From assembly GCF_000255495.1 (NCBI RefSeq), contig NZ_AHYZ01000050.1:1-32860 (forward strand): 32,860 bases of DNA, read 5' to 3'. Shown one piece after another: positions 1 to 11,493 of this stretch. The DNA is from Liquorilactobacillus vini DSM 20605. Its GTDB lineage: Bacteria; Bacillota; Bacilli; Lactobacillales; Lactobacillaceae. A program made the translations under genes and the position numbers. Below the pieces are notes generated by a model. That model was not told where the DNA came from, ran no database searches, and was given only the letters and a program-made list of their open reading frames with translations. Every line of letters starts with the position of its first letter. Position 1 is the first letter of the stretch.

Positions 1-2
1 AT

Positions 3-59
3 GGCATTACTGAGATGACTTTTGTCAGCGGCCGCCTGGTTTATCAAAAGGAGGACTGA
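3..59 (+). CDS. pyrC: Dihydroorotase, C-terminal end (partial)
   Basis: Only the last 18 codons and a TGA stop are present. The readable tail ends in VSGRLVYQKED, which resembles the closing beta-strand of amidohydrolase-type dihydroorotases (a 'V.G..VY' segment). The main support is position: the gene stops four bases before carA, and pyrC precedes carA in many Lactobacillales pyr operons. The enzyme would cyclise N-carbamoyl-aspartate to dihydroorotate in the cytoplasm. No catalytic residues lie in the window, so the identity rests mainly on context. Confidence 0.6.
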   Translation, partial: GITEMTFVSGRLVYQKED

Positions 60-62
60 AAC

Positions 63-1157
63 GTGGAGAGATATTTAGTATTAGAAGACGGTACGATCTT
101 TCAAGGTACGGCTTTTGGTGCTGATCGGTTGACGATTGGTGAAGTCGTTTTTACCACTGGGATGACCGGTTATCAAGAAGCAGTTACCGATCAATCATAT
201 GCTGGCCAGATTTTAGTTTTTACTAATCCGCTAATTGGCAATTACGGTGTCAACCTGGATGATTGTGAATCAATCCAACCAGGGTGCTGCGGGGTAGTCT
301 GTCATGAATTAGCTCGCGTTGCTAGTAATTGGCGGCAACAAGGCAGTTTCGCTGACTTCTTGAAACAGATGAATATTCCCGGGATTTCTGGGATTGATAC
401 CCGAGCTTTGACCAAACGTCTTAGGGTGGCGGGGACGATGCGCGGTAAATTGACCGCCACCAAACAAGCTGCTAAAGATTCACTGGCTGAACTTAAGCAG
501 GTTGAACCAACTAGCAATTTGACGCCAAAAGTTTCAACGCTCCGTCCTTATCCAAATCCCGGCACGCGGCGCAACGTTGTCGTTGTTGATTTTGGCTTAA
601 AGCATAGCATTTTGCGTGAATTAGCCAAACGTGGCTGCAATACGATTGTGATGCCGTATAATTCAACGGCTTCAGAAATCTTGCAGCTGCATCCTGATGG
701 GGTTTTGTTGTCCAATGGTCCTGGTAACCCTAAAGCTTTACCGCAAGTTTTAGGGATGATCCGCCAGATTCAAGCCAAGCTGCCACTCTTTGGTATTTGT
801 TTGGGTCACCAATTATTTGCTTTAGCTAATGGGGCGGATACCTTTAAGATGAAATTTGGTCATCGTGGTTTTAATCATCCAGTCAAAGAAATCGCTACTG
901 GCAGGATCTTTTTTACTTCGCAAAATCACGGTTATGCAGTTGACCCTAGTTCAATCGACAGTTCAGTATTAAACGTTACTCATACTGAAATCAATGATGG
1001 CACTGTTGAGGGGCTACATCATAAAGCTTATCCAGCTTTCAGTGTGCAGTTCCATCCCGACGCTGCTCCAGGTCCGCATGATGCGATGGCTATTTTTGAT
1101 GATTTTATGCAAATGATCGATTTAAGAAAGGAAGAGCGCAATGCCGAAGAGAACTGA
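63..1157 (+). CDS. carA: Carbamoyl-phosphate synthase, small (glutaminase) subunit
   Basis: CarA (also called PyrAA) hydrolyses glutamine and passes ammonia to the large subunit for carbamoyl phosphate synthesis, the first step of pyrimidine synthesis. The 364-residue protein has the CPSase small-chain domain (about residues 1-150) and a class I glutamine amidotransferase domain (about 170-355). In the second domain GICLGHQ carries nucleophile Cys246 and [10 protein letters not shown] carries His331. The third triad position, Glu in E. coli (HPE), is Asp333 here, a conservative change. The start is GTG at 63, eight bases after AAGGAGG, and no better ATG is available. The gene follows pyrC by three bases and overlaps carB by 17. 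As part of the pyr operon it should follow pyrimidine control, but the leader where this would act lies upstream of the window. Confidence 0.97.
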   Translation: MERYLVLEDGTIFQGTAFGADRLTIGEVVFTTGMTGYQEAVTDQSYAGQILVFTNPLIGNYGVNLDDCESIQPGCCGVVCHELARVASNWRQQGSFADFLKQMNIPGISGIDTRALTKRLRVAGTMRGKLTATKQAAKDSLAELKQVEPTSNLTPKVSTLRPYPNPGTRRNVVVVDFGLKHSILRELAKRGCNTIVMPYNSTASEILQLHPDGVLLSNGPGNPKALPQVLGMIRQIQAKLPLFGICLGHQLFALANGADTFKMKFGHRGFNHPVKEIATGRIFFTSQNHGYAVDPSSIDSSVLNVTHTEINDGTVEGLHHKAYPAFSVQFHPDAAPGPHDAMAIFDDFMQMIDLRKEERNAEEN

Positions 1158-4100
1158 TATTCACAAAATTATGGTCATTGGATCGGGGCCCATCATTATT
1201 GGTCAAGCAGCTGAATTCGACTATTCTGGAACGCAAGCCTGCTTGGCACTGCGCGAAGAAGGCTATGAAGTCGTTTTAGTCAATTCAAATCCAGCCACCA
1301 TCATGACTGACAATGCGATTGCTGATCATGTCTATCTTGAACCTTTAACAACCGAGTCGGTTTCGCGGATTATTCGTCAGGAGTATCCAGATGCAATTTT
1401 ACCAACACTCGGTGGCCAAGTCGGTCTTAACTTAGCCATGTCCTTAGCTAAAACAGGAATTTTAGCTGAATTAGGAATTGAATTATTGGGCACTAAGCTT
1501 TCAGCAATCGATCAAGCTGAGGATCGTGAATTATTCAAGGAATTAATGAACAAACTCGCTCAACCGGTTCCACCTTCAAAAACCGTTAATACTACTCAAG
1601 AGGCTTTGGATTTTGCTCAAGCGATTGGCTATCCAGTTATTGTGCGGCCAGCTTTTACGATGGGTGGAACTGGCGGAGGCTTGTGTGATACTCCCGAACA
1701 GTTGGCAACGATTGCCGCAAATGGTTTGGATCTTTCACCAGTGACTCAATGTTTGATTGAAAAAAGCATTATGGGTTACAAAGAAATCGAATATGAAGTA
1801 ATGCGCGACCAGGCTGATAATACAATGGTTGTTTGTTGTATGGAGAACCTTGATCCAGTTGGAATCCATACTGGAGATTCGATCGTCTTTTCACCGCCAC
1901 AAACGTTAAGCGACCGAGAGTATCAAATGCTGCGTGATGTTTCTTTAAAAATCATTCGAGCGTTGAAAATCGAAGGTGGCTGTAATGTTCAACTAGCACT
2001 TGATCCAAATAGTTTTCACTATGATGTGATCGAAGTCAATCCCCGGGTCAGCCGTTCTTCAGCTTTAGCATCGAAAGCAACTGGCTATCCAATTGCTAAA
2101 ATGGCAGCCAAGATTGCCGTTGGGTTGAACTTGGATGAAATCATTAATCCAGTAACTGGAACGACGTATGCCGAGTTTGAACCAGCCTTAGATTATGTTG
2201 TAGCCAAAATTCCACGTTGGCCGTTTGATAAGTTTCAAAATGCGGATCGGCGGCTGGGAACTCAAATGAAAGCAACTGGAGAAGTTATGGCGATTGGTCG
2301 AACGGCGGAGGAAGCTGTGCAAAAAGCTGTTCGTTCATTAGAAATTGATGAACGCGATTTGTTTTCACCAGCTGCCAAACAAGCCAGTGATGATCAATTG
2401 GAAGAAAAGCTGGTCCATCCGCAAGATGATCGTTTATTCTATTTAGCAGAAGCTTTTCGCCGGGGATATACGCTGGATGAAGTTCATGAGTTAACCAAGA
2501 TCAATTTATACTTTTTGGACATTATCAAACACCTAACAGAATTAGAACAGCAATTAAGCTCTCAGCCTAATAACCAACAATTATTGGCAACGGCTAAACG
2601 TTATGGCTTTAGTGATTATACGATCGGCCATTTATGGAATCAATCTGAAGATCAGATTCGACAGTTACGGCTGAGTCAAGGTTTGAAACCAGTGTATAAA
2701 ATGGTTGATACTTGTGCGGCTGAATTTGACTCAAAAACACCATACTACTACAGTACCTATGATTTAGAAAATGAAAGTCAGCCAAGCGCTAAACAATCAA
2801 TTTTAGTGATTGGTTCGGGTCCAATTCGAATCGGGCAGGGAGTCGAATTTGACTATGCAACCGTTCATAGTGTGAAAGCAATCCAAAGCCTTGGATATGA
2901 AGCAATCGTGATGAACAGCAATCCAGAGACAGTTTCAACCGATTTTTCAGTTTCGGATAAATTATATTTTGAGCCATTAACATTGGAAGATGTTTTAAAT
3001 GTGATCGAACTTGAACAGCCGCTGGGAGTGATTGTCCAATTTGGTGGGCAAACGGCGATCAACCTAGCTGCTGGTTTAGAGCAGCATGGCGTTAGGATTT
3101 TAGGAACTTCAGTTAAGGATTTGGATCAAGCTGAAGATCGTGAATTGTTTGATGAAGTTATCAAGCAATTAGCTTTACGACAGCCAGTAGGGAAGACGGC
3201 TACTACGCAAGCTGGCGTTTTACAAAAAGCGCAAGAGATTGGTTATCCAGTTTTAGTTCGGCCAAGCTATGTGCTCGGCGGTCGAGCAATGGAAATTGTC
3301 TACAATGAGGTCGAACTGAAGAATTATCTCAAACAAAATGTTACCGCCGCGGCTGATCATCCAATTTTGGTTGATGCTTATTTAGAGGGCCGAGAATGTG
3401 AAGTTGATGCGATTTGCGATGGTCGTGATGTTTTGCTGCCGGGAATTATGGAACATATTGAACATGCTGGTGTTCACTCTGGTGATTCAATGGCGGTTTA
3501 TCCACCGCAGTCGTTCACGCCAGCAATTAAAAACCAGATCGTTGCCGCTACTCAAAAATTGGCAATTGCTTTGAATTGTCGTGGAATCATGAATATTCAA
3601 TTTATTATTCATCAGAATCAAGCTTATGTAATCGAGGTCAATCCCCGGGCCAGTCGAACGGTTCCTTTTTTAAGTAAAATTACGGGAATTGAGATGGCTC
3701 AAGTTGCTACCAAAGTTATTTTAGGTAAAACCTTGCGTGAGCTTGGTTACCAAGCTGGTCTTTATCCAGAAAGCAAAACGATCAACGTCAAAGCGCCAGT
3801 CTTCTCATTCAGCAAATTAGCTGAAGTTGACAGTTACCTTGGACCGGAAATGAAATCGACCGGTGAAGTTATGGGCAGTGATCGGACATTTGAAAAAGCC
3901 TTGCTGAAAGCTTTTGCCGGTGCAAAAATGAAATTACCGTCGAGTGGCAATGTCTTATTAACGATTGAAAAGCGCGATAAAAAAGCAATTTTGCCATTGG
4001 CTCAGCGCTTTAGTCAAATTGGCTATCGGTTGTTAGCAACTGACGGCACCGCTAAGTTTTTAAAAGATCATGGATTAAGAGTTATGAAAGTTGCTAAAAT

Positions 4101-4326
4101 TGGTGAAGTTGCAACTGATGATCCGAATATCTTAGACTTGTTGAAAGCGGGTAAGATTCAACTGGTAATCAATACGATGGGTCACGATCAGGCTGCTACT
4201 TCAGCTGGTTTTCAAATCAGACAAATGGCGATTTCACATAACGTCCCACTGTTGACCTCGCTGAATACAGCCGCAGCGTTAGTCCGAGCACTGGAAAATC
4301 GGACTTTTGCAACTGATCCATTATAG
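1141..4326 (+). CDS. carB: Carbamoyl-phosphate synthase, large subunit
   Basis: CarB (PyrAB) uses two ATP, bicarbonate and ammonia channelled from CarA to make carbamoyl phosphate. At 1061 residues it has the usual full length. It shows the internal duplication of the family: two ATP-grasp halves (about 1-400 and 550-935), each beginning with a GSGPI.IGQ motif and carrying GGQVGLNLA or GGQTAINLA. An oligomerisation region separates the halves, and a C-terminal MGS-like allosteric domain (about 935-1061) is where UMP or other effectors bind in relatives. EVNPR occurs in both halves. The ATG at 1141 lies inside the end of carA and follows AAGGAAG, which suggests translational coupling. A pyrK start follows 13 bases after the stop. 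Confidence 0.98.
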   Translation: MPKRTDIHKIMVIGSGPIIIGQAAEFDYSGTQACLALREEGYEVVLVNSNPATIMTDNAIADHVYLEPLTTESVSRIIRQEYPDAILPTLGGQVGLNLAMSLAKTGILAELGIELLGTKLSAIDQAEDRELFKELMNKLAQPVPPSKTVNTTQEALDFAQAIGYPVIVRPAFTMGGTGGGLCDTPEQLATIAANGLDLSPVTQCLIEKSIMGYKEIEYEVMRDQADNTMVVCCMENLDPVGIHTGDSIVFSPPQTLSDREYQMLRDVSLKIIRALKIEGGCNVQLALDPNSFHYDVIEVNPRVSRSSALASKATGYPIAKMAAKIAVGLNLDEIINPVTGTTYAEFEPALDYVVAKIPRWPFDKFQNADRRLGTQMKATGEVMAIGRTAEEAVQKAVRSLEIDERDLFSPAAKQASDDQLEEKLVHPQDDRLFYLAEAFRRGYTLDEVHELTKINLYFLDIIKHLTELEQQLSSQPNNQQLLATAKRYGFSDYTIGHLWNQSEDQIRQLRLSQGLKPVYKMVDTCAAEFDSKTPYYYSTYDLENESQPSAKQSILVIGSGPIRIGQGVEFDYATVHSVKAIQSLGYEAIVMNSNPETVSTDFSVSDKLYFEPLTLEDVLNVIELEQPLGVIVQFGGQTAINLAAGLEQHGVRILGTSVKDLDQAEDRELFDEVIKQLALRQPVGKTATTQAGVLQKAQEIGYPVLVRPSYVLGGRAMEIVYNEVELKNYLKQNVTAAADHPILVDAYLEGRECEVDAICDGRDVLLPGIMEHIEHAGVHSGDSMAVYPPQSFTPAIKNQIVAATQKLAIALNCRGIMNIQFIIHQNQAYVIEVNPRASRTVPFLSKITGIEMAQVATKVILGKTLRELGYQAGLYPESKTINVKAPVFSFSKLAEVDSYLGPEMKSTGEVMGSDRTFEKALLKAFAGAKMKLPSSGNVLLTIEKRDKKAILPLAQRFSQIGYRLLATDGTAKFLKDHGLRVMKVAKIGEVATDDPNILDLLKAGKIQLVINTMGHDQAATSAGFQIRQMAISHNVPLLTSLNTAAALVRALENRTFATDPL

Positions 4327-4339
4327 AAAGGAGCCATTT

Positions 4340-6759
<2,420 letters not shown>

Positions 6760-6763
<4 letters not shown>

Positions 6764-7383
6764 AACAAGTAGCAGCTGATTTATTGAAAATTAAGGCCGT
6801 CAGTCTTTCGCCGCAACAGCCTTTTACGTGGGCTAGTGGAATTAAAAGCCCGATATATTGCGACAATCGTTTAACCATCAGTTATCCGCTGATCCGCCAA
6901 AGGATTGCGAGTGGCTTGACAGCTTTAATCAAACAGAGCTTTCCAGAAGCTGAAGTGATTGCCGGAACCGCCACGGCTGGTATCCCACACGCTGCTTGGG
7001 TAGCTGATCGTTTAAATCTGCCGATGGTCTATGTTCGTTCCAAACCAAAAGATCACGGACAAGGACACCAGATCGAAGGAGTTTTGCGGCCTGGTCAAAA
7101 AACAGTTTTGATCGATGATTTGATTTCAACTGGCGGCAGTGTGTTAAAAGCCGTCACAGCTGCTCAAAAAGAACAGGCAAAAGTAATTGGAGTGGTTGGA
7201 ATTTTTAGTTACCAATTATCAGCTGCCAAGCAAAATTTTGCAGCAGCGCAAATTCCATTTTTCACTTTGACCAATTACCATGAATTGATCGAAGTCGCAA
7301 AGCAAGAAAAATATATTGATGAACAGGAATTGAAATTATTGTACGCTTGGCATCAAGATCCAACTGATTGGCAACAAAGTTAA
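6760..7383 (+). CDS. pyrE: Orotate phosphoribosyltransferase
   Basis: PyrE joins orotate to PRPP to form OMP, which PyrF then decarboxylates. Placing pyrE last, after pyrF, is common in Lactobacillales operons. The 207-residue protein has the PRPP-binding motif [14 protein letters not shown] at about residues 115-128 and the mobile catalytic loop [11 protein letters not shown] around 93-103. The start is ATG at 6760 with GGAGG at 6747-6751, and the first base of the ATG precedes the pyrF TGA, giving an ATGA overlap. An upstream in-frame ATG at 6745 is rejected because it has no suitable ribosome-binding site. A strong hairpin follows the stop directly and ends the operon. Confidence 0.97.
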
Positions 7384-7384
7384 G

Positions 7385-7430
7385 AAAAGCAGTTCAAGAT
7401 TGAAAAAATCTTGAACTGCTTTTTTTTTTT
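7385..7430. terminator. Bidirectional intrinsic terminator between pyrE and trxA
   Basis: A 17-base perfect inverted repeat (7385-7401 with 7407-7423) with a five-base GAAAA loop is followed on the + strand by T to position 7430. The A-rich side of the stem gives a U-tract on the minus strand. The convergent thioredoxin gene has its stop codon at 7429-7431, inside the T-run, so one element probably ends both transcripts. Confidence 0.93.
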
Positions 7431-7749
7431 ACAAATATTGTTTGATTCGTTGTGCTAAAGCAGGTTCCGGAATAAAGCCAGTAATTCGATCAACAATTTT
7501 ACCATCCTTAGTTAGGATAAAGGTGGGAATGCCTTGAATTTGCAATTGCTGGGCAATAGCAGGACTATGATCAACATCAAGCGATTTAAACCCAACTGTC
7601 GCAAATTCAGGATTTTCTGATAAATGAGCTAAAATCGGCTTCATCATTTGACATGGTGGACACCAAACAGCATTAAAGTCAATTAAATTTACACCTTGAC
7701 TGATTTCTTCTTGAAAATTCGTATCAGAAATTTCTTTTACTTTTGACAA
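7429..7749 (-). CDS. trxA: Thioredoxin with a CPPC active site
   Basis: This is a small cytoplasmic dithiol-disulfide oxidoreductase of 106 residues, normal thioredoxin length. The active site reads WCPPC instead of the usual WCGPC, and the cis-proline loop GIPTF is present. I take TTG at 7749 as the start because AAGGAGG lies six bases upstream on the minus strand. The resulting N-terminus (MSKVKEISD) matches the family, whereas the longer GTG reading from 7773 would translate the ribosome-binding site. It has its own promoter and stands alone, convergent with the pyr operon. The change next to the first active-site cysteine may alter redox potential or partner choice, and this gene need not be the main thioredoxin of the cell. 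Confidence 0.93.
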   Translation of the reverse strand: MSKVKEISDTNFQEEISQGVNLIDFNAVWCPPCQMMKPILAHLSENPEFATVGFKSLDVDHSPAIAQQLQIQGIPTFILTKDGKIVDRITGFIPEPALAQRIKQYL

Positions 7750-7798
7750 AATGATCCTCCTTGTTATTACCACATAGGGTATATTTAAACTATACTAA

Positions 7799-7827
7799 AT
7801 TTTACACAATTATCAACTACAAGTCAA
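7799..7827 (-). promoter_or_regulatory. Promoter of the thioredoxin gene
   Basis: On the minus strand TTGACT (7827-7822) is followed after 17 bases by TAAAAT (7804-7799), about 50 bases upstream of the TTG start. The hexamers and spacing fit a housekeeping sigma factor well. Confidence 0.65.
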
Positions 7828-8047
7828 TACATTTCCATTTTACCCTTCTGTGGTATTGAATAAATTTAAATTTAGTAAGCAAATTTGTAATAGCAACTTT
7901 AATTTCTATTTGTTTTAAATAATTTTTGCAATTAAAAAATATAGCTAATTTAAATCAATGTTCTAATTATTTTTTAATAATTGGTATATTTTTTTTATGC
8001 AATAATTTATGCACGATTTTTATAAATAGTAGTTAATTTTTACTTGT

Positions 8048-8079
8048 TATGTATAAACAAGATGTTTATACATTTGAAT
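8048..8079. promoter_or_regulatory. Palindromic operator upstream of arcA, with ArgR-like half-sites
   Basis: A perfect 11-base inverted repeat with a three-base spacer (AGA) spans 8049-8073, with arms ATGTATAAACA and TGTTTATACAT. Three heptamers around it fit or nearly fit the ArgR half-site pattern TNTGNAT: TATGTAT at 8048-8054, AATGTAT on the minus strand at 8074-8068, and TTTGAAT at 8073-8079. It lies 50-75 bases upstream of the best arcA promoter, and argR is in the same cluster. An ArgR-family or other dimeric regulator site is therefore likely, though which protein binds is an inference. The rest of this 441-base gene-free stretch (7750-8190) is very AT-rich and otherwise holds only the promoters listed here. 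Confidence 0.55.
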
Positions 8080-8100
8080 AAATAAAAGACTTGTACAACC

Positions 8101-8114
8101 AGAAAGCGCCTATA
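8101..8114 (+). promoter_or_regulatory. Weak cre-like (CcpA) site upstream of arcA
   Basis: AGAAAGCGCCTATA matches about 11 of 14 positions of the catabolite-responsive element pattern TGNAARCGNWWWCA. It sits just upstream of the putative arcA -35. Arginine deiminase operons of lactic acid bacteria are often under CcpA control, which makes the match worth recording, but such partial matches also arise by chance. Confidence 0.25.
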
Positions 8115-8123
8115 AATCAGCCA

Positions 8124-8153
8124 TTGACATCGGTTACACAGATGTAATAACAT
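8124..8153 (+). promoter_or_regulatory. Putative promoter of the arc cluster
   Basis: TTGACA at 8124-8129 is a perfect -35 hexamer. The -10 is less clear: TAACAT at 8148-8153 (18-base spacer) or TAATAA at 8145-8150 (15-base spacer). It lies about 40 bases upstream of the arcA ATG and just downstream of the palindromic operator. No better pair was found nearby. Confidence 0.45.
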
Positions 8154-8190
8154 AAAAATGTAATAAAAATATACAGGAGGTTGATTGAAA

Positions 8191-9426
8191 ATGTCTAAAT
8201 CAATAAATGTTAAATCAGAAATTGGTAAACTAAAATCTGTAATCTTAAAGAGACCAGGAAAGGAAATTGAAAATATCACTCCGGAGACAATGCCACGGTT
8301 GTTATTTGATGATATTCCTTACTTACCGATAGCTCAAAAAGAACATGATGAATTTGCACAGGTTCTAAAAACAAATGGTGTTGAAGTTTTATATTTAGAT
8401 GATTTAGTTTCAGAATCAATAACCACTTCTGAAGTGAAAAGAGAATTTCTAAATCGTATGATCGCAGAGTCCGGATTTAAGGAAGAAAGCGAAACCGCCA
8501 ATACTCTTTTTGAGTATTTAAACAATATGGGCAATTTGGAAATGGTTACTCACATTATGGAAGGAGTTCGAAAAGATGAAGTTGAACTGAGTTCGTTAGA
8601 TCTGAAAGAAGCATCTGGGGACAAAGCATATCCATTTTTAATGGATCCAATGCCTAATTTGTACTTTACAAGAGATCCTGCTGCTGCAATTGGAAATGGA
8701 TTAAGCATTAACAAAATGACATATAAAGCTCGTCAAAGAGAATCACTATTTATGGAATATATCATTTCTAACCATCCAAAATTTGCAAATCAAGGTGTTC
8801 AGGTTTGGAGAAATCGGAATCATTTTAATCATATTGAAGGTGGTGATGAATTAGTTCTAAATGATCATGTTTTGGCAATTGGTATTTCTCAAAGAACGAC
8901 AGCAGAAGCAATTGAGGATATTGCCAAAAGTTTGTTCACAAAAAATTCAGGATATGACACAGTTTTAGCAATTAAAATCCCGCATAATCATGCAATGATG
9001 CATTTAGATACAGTCTTTACAATGATTAATTACGATCAGTTTACAGTGCATCCAGCAATTCTAAATCAGAATCAGCAGATTGATATTTGGATTATGCATC
9101 CTAAAGGCCAAGGGGTATCAGTTAAGCACGAACGTAATCTAAAAGAAGTTTTGAAGGTAGCTCTTAAATTGGATGATTTGGATTTGATTCCGACTGGTAA
9201 TGGTGATCCAATTGTTGCCCCTCGTGAACAATGGAATGATGGCTCAAACACTTTAGCAATTGCACCTGGAGAAGTCGTTACTTATGATCGCAACTATGTA
9301 TCAAATGACATTTTAAGAAAGCATGGTTTGCATGTTCATGAAATTCAATCTAGTGAATTATCCCGTGGACGTGGCGGCCCACGTTGTATGTCAATGCCAA
9401 TTTATCGTGAAGATTTGAAAAAATAA
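8191..9426 (+). CDS. arcA: Arginine deiminase
   Basis: ArcA hydrolyses arginine to citrulline and ammonia in the cytoplasm, the first step of the ADI pathway, and helps resist acid. The 411-residue protein has the family length and all signature parts: [27 protein letters not shown] with its His and Asp, and the C-terminal [12 protein letters not shown] with nucleophile Cys399. AGGAGG at 8175-8180 lies ten bases before the ATG at 8191. An in-frame TTG at 8185 is too close to it to be preferred. It is the first gene of the cluster and is followed by arcB after 21 bases. The upstream palindrome and cre-like site suggest control by arginine and carbon source. Confidence 0.97.
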   Translation: MSKSINVKSEIGKLKSVILKRPGKEIENITPETMPRLLFDDIPYLPIAQKEHDEFAQVLKTNGVEVLYLDDLVSESITTSEVKREFLNRMIAESGFKEESETANTLFEYLNNMGNLEMVTHIMEGVRKDEVELSSLDLKEASGDKAYPFLMDPMPNLYFTRDPAAAIGNGLSINKMTYKARQRESLFMEYIISNHPKFANQGVQVWRNRNHFNHIEGGDELVLNDHVLAIGISQRTTAEAIEDIAKSLFTKNSGYDTVLAIKIPHNHAMMHLDTVFTMINYDQFTVHPAILNQNQQIDIWIMHPKGQGVSVKHERNLKEVLKVALKLDDLDLIPTGNGDPIVAPREQWNDGSNTLAIAPGEVVTYDRNYVSNDILRKHGLHVHEIQSSELSRGRGGPRCMSMPIYREDLKK

Positions 9427-9447
9427 TTAATAAAGGAGAAAAAGAAT

Positions 9448-10446
9448 ATGTTTAATGTACGCAATAAGAATTATTTAACCTTAATGGATTATACGCCCAA
9501 AGAAGTTAGGTACTTGCTTAACTTAGCAGAAGATTTGAAGAAAGCTAAATATACCGGAACAGAACAACCAATGCTTGAGGGTAAAAACATTGCTTTAATT
9601 TTTGAAAAAAGTTCAACTAGGACGCGCTGTTCATTTGAAGTAGCGGCTCATGATCAAGGAGCACATGTTACTTATCTTGGCCCATCGGGAAGTCATATGG
9701 GGCATAAAGAATCAGTCAAAGATACTGCGCGTGTTTTGGGAAGGATGTTTGATGGAATTGAATATCGTGGATTTTCACAAAGAACGGTTGAAACATTAGC
9801 GGAGTATTCTGGAGTTCCGGTTTGGAATGGTTTAACTGATGAGGATCATCCAACTCAAGTTTTAGCTGATTTTTTGACAGCTAAAGAGATCTTAAAGAAA
9901 GATTACAAGGATCTTAAATTTGTTTTTGTAGGTGATGGACGTGACAACGTTTCGAATGCTTTGATGATTGGCGCTGCCAAAATGGGAATGACCTATCACG
10001 TAGTATGTCCAAAGGAATTACAACCATCTGCAGAACTCTTAGCGAAAACTAATGAAATTACTCAAAAGACTGGTGCTCAGATTAAGGTATTTAACGATAT
10101 TGCCGAAGGCGTTGATCAAGCAGATGTTATCTATACAGATGTTTGGGTGTCAATGGGTGAACCAAATAGCATTTGGAAAGAAAGAATTAATTTATTACGG
10201 CCTTATCAAGTTAACCGATCAGTCTTGGATAAGACTGATAATCCAAATGTAATTTTTGAGCATTGCTTACCAGCATTTCATAATACTGAGACTGAAGTTG
10301 GAAAGAAGATTTCAAAACAGTTTGGTTTAAATGAGATGGAAGTTACAGATGAAGTTTTTGAAAGCAAAAATTCTGTAGTTTTTGAAGAAGCCGAAAATAG
10401 GATGCATACAATCAAAGCAGTAATGGTAGCTACTTTGGGCAAATAA
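9448..10446 (+). CDS. arcB: Ornithine carbamoyltransferase, catabolic
   Basis: ArcB phosphorolyses citrulline to ornithine and carbamoyl phosphate. The 332-residue protein carries the carbamoyl-phosphate site SSTRTR (55-60), HPTQ (134-137), the ornithine-binding DVWVSMGE (231-238) and the catalytic HCLPAF (272-277). Position between arcA and arcC points to the catabolic rather than the anabolic role. A ribosome-binding site (AAAGGAG) precedes the ATG. The product is the substrate of the carbamate kinase encoded next. Because that gene is frameshifted, the carbamoyl phosphate made here may have another fate. Confidence 0.97.
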   Translation: MFNVRNKNYLTLMDYTPKEVRYLLNLAEDLKKAKYTGTEQPMLEGKNIALIFEKSSTRTRCSFEVAAHDQGAHVTYLGPSGSHMGHKESVKDTARVLGRMFDGIEYRGFSQRTVETLAEYSGVPVWNGLTDEDHPTQVLADFLTAKEILKKDYKDLKFVFVGDGRDNVSNALMIGAAKMGMTYHVVCPKELQPSAELLAKTNEITQKTGAQIKVFNDIAEGVDQADVIYTDVWVSMGEPNSIWKERINLLRPYQVNRSVLDKTDNPNVIFEHCLPAFHNTETEVGKKISKQFGLNEMEVTDEVFESKNSVVFEEAENRMHTIKAVMVATLGK

Positions 10447-10476
10447 TAAACAAAAGTTTGAAAGAAGGTTTTCTTT

Positions 10477-11416
10477 ATGAAGAAAATTGTTGTCGCTTTA
10501 GGGGGCAATGCAATTTTATCTAAGGATGCAAGTGCAAAATCTCAACAAGAAGCAATAAAAAAAACTGTTAACGTTTTAGTTGAATTTATTAAACGAGGTC
10601 ATCAACTAGTAATTACACATGGTAATGGACCTCAAGTTGGTAATTTGCTACTTCAGCAGATTGCAGAAAGTACAGCCAAAAATCCAGTAATGCCCTTAGA
10701 TACAATTGGTGCTATGACAGAGGGCAGTATTGGATATTGGATGCAACAAGCATTTAATGAAGTTCTGGAAAAAAGAAAACATTCATAAGAAAGCTGCAAC
10801 TATAATCACTCAAACCGAAGTTTCAGCTGATGATCCAGCCTTCAAAAATCCTTCAAAACCAATTGGACCTTTTTATCAAAAAGAGGAAGCGGAACAAGAG
10901 CAAAAAAAGCATCCTGATTATATATTTGTTGAAGATGCTGGCCGAGGTTATCGACGCGTTGTACCATCTCCAATTCCTAAAGAAGTAGTTGAGTATCCTG
11001 CTGTTTCTGCAATGCTTAAAGAAGACTTGATTCCAATTGCTGCTGGTGGTGGTGGAATTCCAGTTTCAAAAGATGCTGAAGGTAACTTTATTGGTCAGGA
11101 AGCTGTGATCGATAAAGATTATGGTGCTGCCAAGTTAGCCGAAAATATTAAAGCGGATGAACTGATTATCCTGACGGCAGTTGATTATGTATTTGTAAAC
11201 TTTAATAAGCCAAATCAATCAAAGTTAACTAATGTCACTGTTAGTGAGTTAAAACATTACATTGCTGAAGATCAATTTGCTAAAGGAAGCATGTTACCTA
11301 AGATAAATGCAGCAATTGAGTTCGTCGAGAAAACAGATGGGAAAGCAATAATTACTTCGCTAGATAATGTTAAACAGTTACTTGAAAAGGGAGTAGGCAC
11401 AATTATTTCAAAATAG
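10477..11416 (+). pseudogene. arcC: Carbamate kinase, interrupted by a frameshift
   Basis: An intact ArcC would transfer phosphate from carbamoyl phosphate to ADP, the only ATP-yielding step of the ADI pathway. The N-terminal part (10477-10788) reads [19 protein letters not shown] and GSIGYW, then stops at TAA 10786-10788. The remainder continues in another frame, shown by NPSKPIGPFY, PIAAGGGGIPV, VIDKDYGAAKLAE, LTAVDYVFVNF and FAKGSMLPKI, to TAG at 11416. The frames join at a run of six A (10769-10774). Removing one A restores a continuous protein of about 312 residues, the family length, reading LEKENIHKK across the join. No other damage is visible, so this is a very recent mutation, a switchable tract or a sequencing error. 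A second gene elsewhere could replace it. Confidence 0.9.
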
Positions 11417-11419
11417 CAT

Positions 11420-11476
11420 AAAAAAGGGGGATCAAGAAAGCTAGCATCGTACTTTTAATATGATTCCCCTTTTTTT
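11420..11476 (+). terminator. Intrinsic terminator between arcC and arcD
   Basis: Positions 11420-11434 (A-run, GGGGG, ATCA) pair with 11461-11475 (TGA, TTCCCC, T-run) in a 15-base stem with one G-U pair and a 26-base loop. The stem ends in a T-tract. It lies within the operon, so it would reduce rather than abolish expression of arcD and the genes behind it unless these have their own promoter, which I could not identify. Confidence 0.75.
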
Positions 11477-11493
11477 AAAGGAGGTCGGAAGTT

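Noticed and set aside
4307..4339. N-terminal extensions of pyrK (from 4307), pyrD (from 5071) and pyrE (from 6745).
   Set aside because: They would translate through the ribosome-binding site of the better start or through the preceding gene, and they add residues not expected in the families.
7855..7872. A partial ARG-box-like sequence (TTGAATAAATTTAA) upstream of trxA and arcA.
   Set aside because: Only one half fits, and such AT-rich matches are expected by chance in this spacer.
8040..8279. Minus-strand open frame of 79 codons across the arcA promoter and start.
   Set aside because: It lies opposite the operator, promoter and arcA start, has no ribosome-binding site and shows no family features.
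10052..10252. A 66-codon open frame within arcB.
   Set aside because: It is an out-of-frame shadow of a strongly conserved gene.
10768..10775. The run AAAAAAG in arcC looks like a -1 programmed frameshift heptamer.
   Set aside because: The heptamer is not aligned with the zero frame, and the shift needed is +1 (or -2), the wrong direction for that mechanism. A mutation, tract-length change or sequencing error is simpler.
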